Shown here in pieces: positions 62,939 to 64,000 of a stretch of DNA of 64,000 nucleotides. The notes beneath the pieces were generated by a model, which ran no database searches, was not told the DNA's origin, and saw nothing but the letters and a program-made list of their open reading frames with translations. The position numbers and the translations under genes are program-made. Source of the DNA: Indolivaga capnocytophagoides DSM 22835. Its GTDB lineage: Bacteria > Bacteroidota > Bacteroidia > Bacteroidales > Dysgonomonadaceae. The stretch covers positions 248,001-312,000 of the forward strand of contig NZ_AUFL01000004.1 of the NCBI RefSeq assembly GCF_000426485.1, given 5' to 3'. How positions within the stretch are numbered: the stretch's first letter is position 1; every line of letters starts with the position of its first letter.

Positions 62939-63737
62939 AATTATGTTTATTGTTATATTTTATTTTTTCCGATGGACGCTTATCCCTCTCTAACTGGAGC
63001 CGCAACCAGTTGGCAAAGTGCTGTTTAATATCTTTGGTATCGGTATGTGCAGAGCCTTCGTTTTCGAGTTTTACGAAGAACAGTTTCAGGTAACGAATCA
63101 GATTATCGCTGTTTTTGATGCCGTTATTTACACACAAGGTATTGATATATGGTTTATTCTCAGACATGAAAGACATTAATCGATGCAACCTGTTTGATAT
63201 AATATAAGATCTCCCATCGATATTTATATTAGCAGTGAGGCTTTGTTCAGGTTTACCCTCCTTTGATTTACTTTTCTTTTCTGTACTTTCTTTTACTTTA
63301 GTTTCCTTTACTTTACTTTGTGTATTATGGGAGTCATTAACGGGGTTATTGTCGGAAGAAATCCAGTAAATATCGTTAATAACCGATTCTTTCCTTTTAA
63401 GGGTGGCAGACTGAAATCTCGCCTGTATAGATTCGGATGTAAGGATACGATGACTTTCGTACATCTGCATATCGAAAAAACCTACTTCGAGAGCCTTAGT
63501 GATGACTTCATTTACGCTTTCTTCCGAAACATCCAATGTGTCGGCTGTATGAAAGCACAGATCGTCGCTGTATTCGGCATAATATCCCTTGTCTTTATAG
63601 ATGTTGCACAATAACCCGATAAGTATGGAGAATGCTTGTTCACCGCTTTTTTTGACAATCTTGCGAACTTTAATATCATATAAAATATCTACATCAAGAG
63701 GGAAGTAATCCAGTCCGGTTTTAAGAGGTCGTGCCAT
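62898..63737 (-). CDS. DUF4373 (Lin1244/Lin1753-type) replication-organiser-like protein
   Basis: 279 residues. The N-terminal ARPLKTGLDYFPLDVDILYDIKVRKI and GLLCNIYKDKGYYAEYSDDL match the Lin1244/Lin1753-like domain found in phage and element replication proteins, thought to be DnaD-like. The middle (about residues 130-170) is a Lys/Ser/Glu-rich linker, and the C-terminal half is a second helical domain with HFANWLRLQLERDKR. Followed by the overlapping DnaC-like gene, which supports a replication-initiation role. The 260 nt between this gene and the window end hold only palindrome-family sites. Confidence 0.82.
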   Translation of the reverse strand: MARPLKTGLDYFPLDVDILYDIKVRKIVKKSGEQAFSILIGLLCNIYKDKGYYAEYSDDLCFHTADTLDVSEESVNEVITKALEVGFFDMQMYESHRILTSESIQARFQSATLKRKESVINDIYWISSDNNPVNDSHNTQSKVKETKVKESTEKKSKSKEGKPEQSLTANINIDGRSYIISNRLHRLMSFMSENKPYINTLCVNNGIKNSDNLIRYLKLFFVKLENEGSAHTDTKDIKQHFANWLRLQLERDKRPSEKIKYNNKHNFAKHDNTISYSEF

Positions 63738-63967
63738 ATATTATAAAATTATATTGTTAAATTATGTTTCTTTTATATAATAAATGAAATTTTTATGTAA
63801 ATTGGTATCGACTTAAAGGTCTTAGCATTTGTTTATAGATAAAATAATTAAGTGCGAAATCGATAATGTCAAAAAATAAAAAACATCAACTATCTGAAAA
63901 TCATTAAGTAATAAATTCAGTACAACCGTATATTTTTATATTATTTAACAAAAAGCAGTAGTAAACT

Positions 63968-63978
63968 GGTCTCTGACC
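63968..63978. repeat. Dispersed palindrome, variant GGTCTCTGACC
   Basis: One arm mismatch; 13 nt before an ATG at 63992 (ATGAAGAAC) that may open a gene running off the window. A weaker copy, GGTCTTAGCAT, lies at 63818. Confidence 0.5.
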
Positions 63979-64000
63979 CTATTTTTTCAGCATGAAGAAC

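Overview
The window is a chromosomal segment from a low-GC member of the Bacteroidota, most likely order Bacteroidales (my guess is a Dysgonomonas/Parabacteroides-like organism; the genus is an inference). Signs of this: promoters of the TTTG-N20-TAnnTTTG type instead of -35/-10 boxes, almost no Shine-Dalgarno sequences, a GldB-like lipoprotein, type III glutamine synthetase, a purH-mreB-mreC-mreD-mrdA-rodA operon, a FeoA-FeoB fusion, lipoproteins with the CSKDD/CSDDD surface-export signal, and a BACON domain.

Layout. 1-6.4 kb (minus): arginine biosynthesis, transcribed argR, N-acyltransferase, argG, argC, a MutS-like ATPase, argD (cut by the window edge); an ArgR-type operator lies on the argR promoter. 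6.4-9.1 kb (minus): dnaB and a gldB-like lipoprotein. 9.4-12.4 kb (plus): tsaD, an unknown membrane protein and an M48 protease. 12.5-25.1 kb: nitrogen and amino-acid block, with gltBD (minus) divergent from asnB, then dapF-dapL-glnN (plus). 25.2-26.0 kb: a surface lipoprotein gene broken by one in-frame TGA. 26.3-34.8 kb (minus): cell-shape operon behind purH, then a ROK kinase. 35.0-41.8 kb (minus): meaB, DUF1573, GNAT, ftsE-like, hisIE, hisF, hisA, hisH, TlpA-like and VanZ-like genes. 42.2-48 kb: an MFS pump and a three-gene secreted-protein operon whose upstream region holds a 41-nt TC/GA tract. 48-54.5 kb: CAT-like acetyltransferase, DUF4261, metA (acetyl-type by residue 111), a secreted esterase, a BACON lipoprotein that looks like a cholesterol-dependent-cytolysin relative, and a HAD phosphatase. 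55-61.7 kb: feoAB with a small Cys-rich partner, two paralogous structured non-coding RNA genes, GNAT, DUF418 and mdh. 62.3-63.7 kb (minus): a DnaC-like ATPase and a DUF4373 replication-type protein.

The two most unusual things are: (i) a pair of ~267-nt RNA genes near 58.1 and 58.7 kb, each with its own promoter and intrinsic terminator, whose sequence differences preserve base pairing; and (ii) a short dispersed palindrome, core GGTCTnAGACC, present about 20 times and usually lying 14-100 nt upstream of a start codon. Neither matches a family I can name. The cytolysin-like lipoprotein at 52.4-53.6 kb, with a pentanucleotide repeat upstream, is the most interesting protein.
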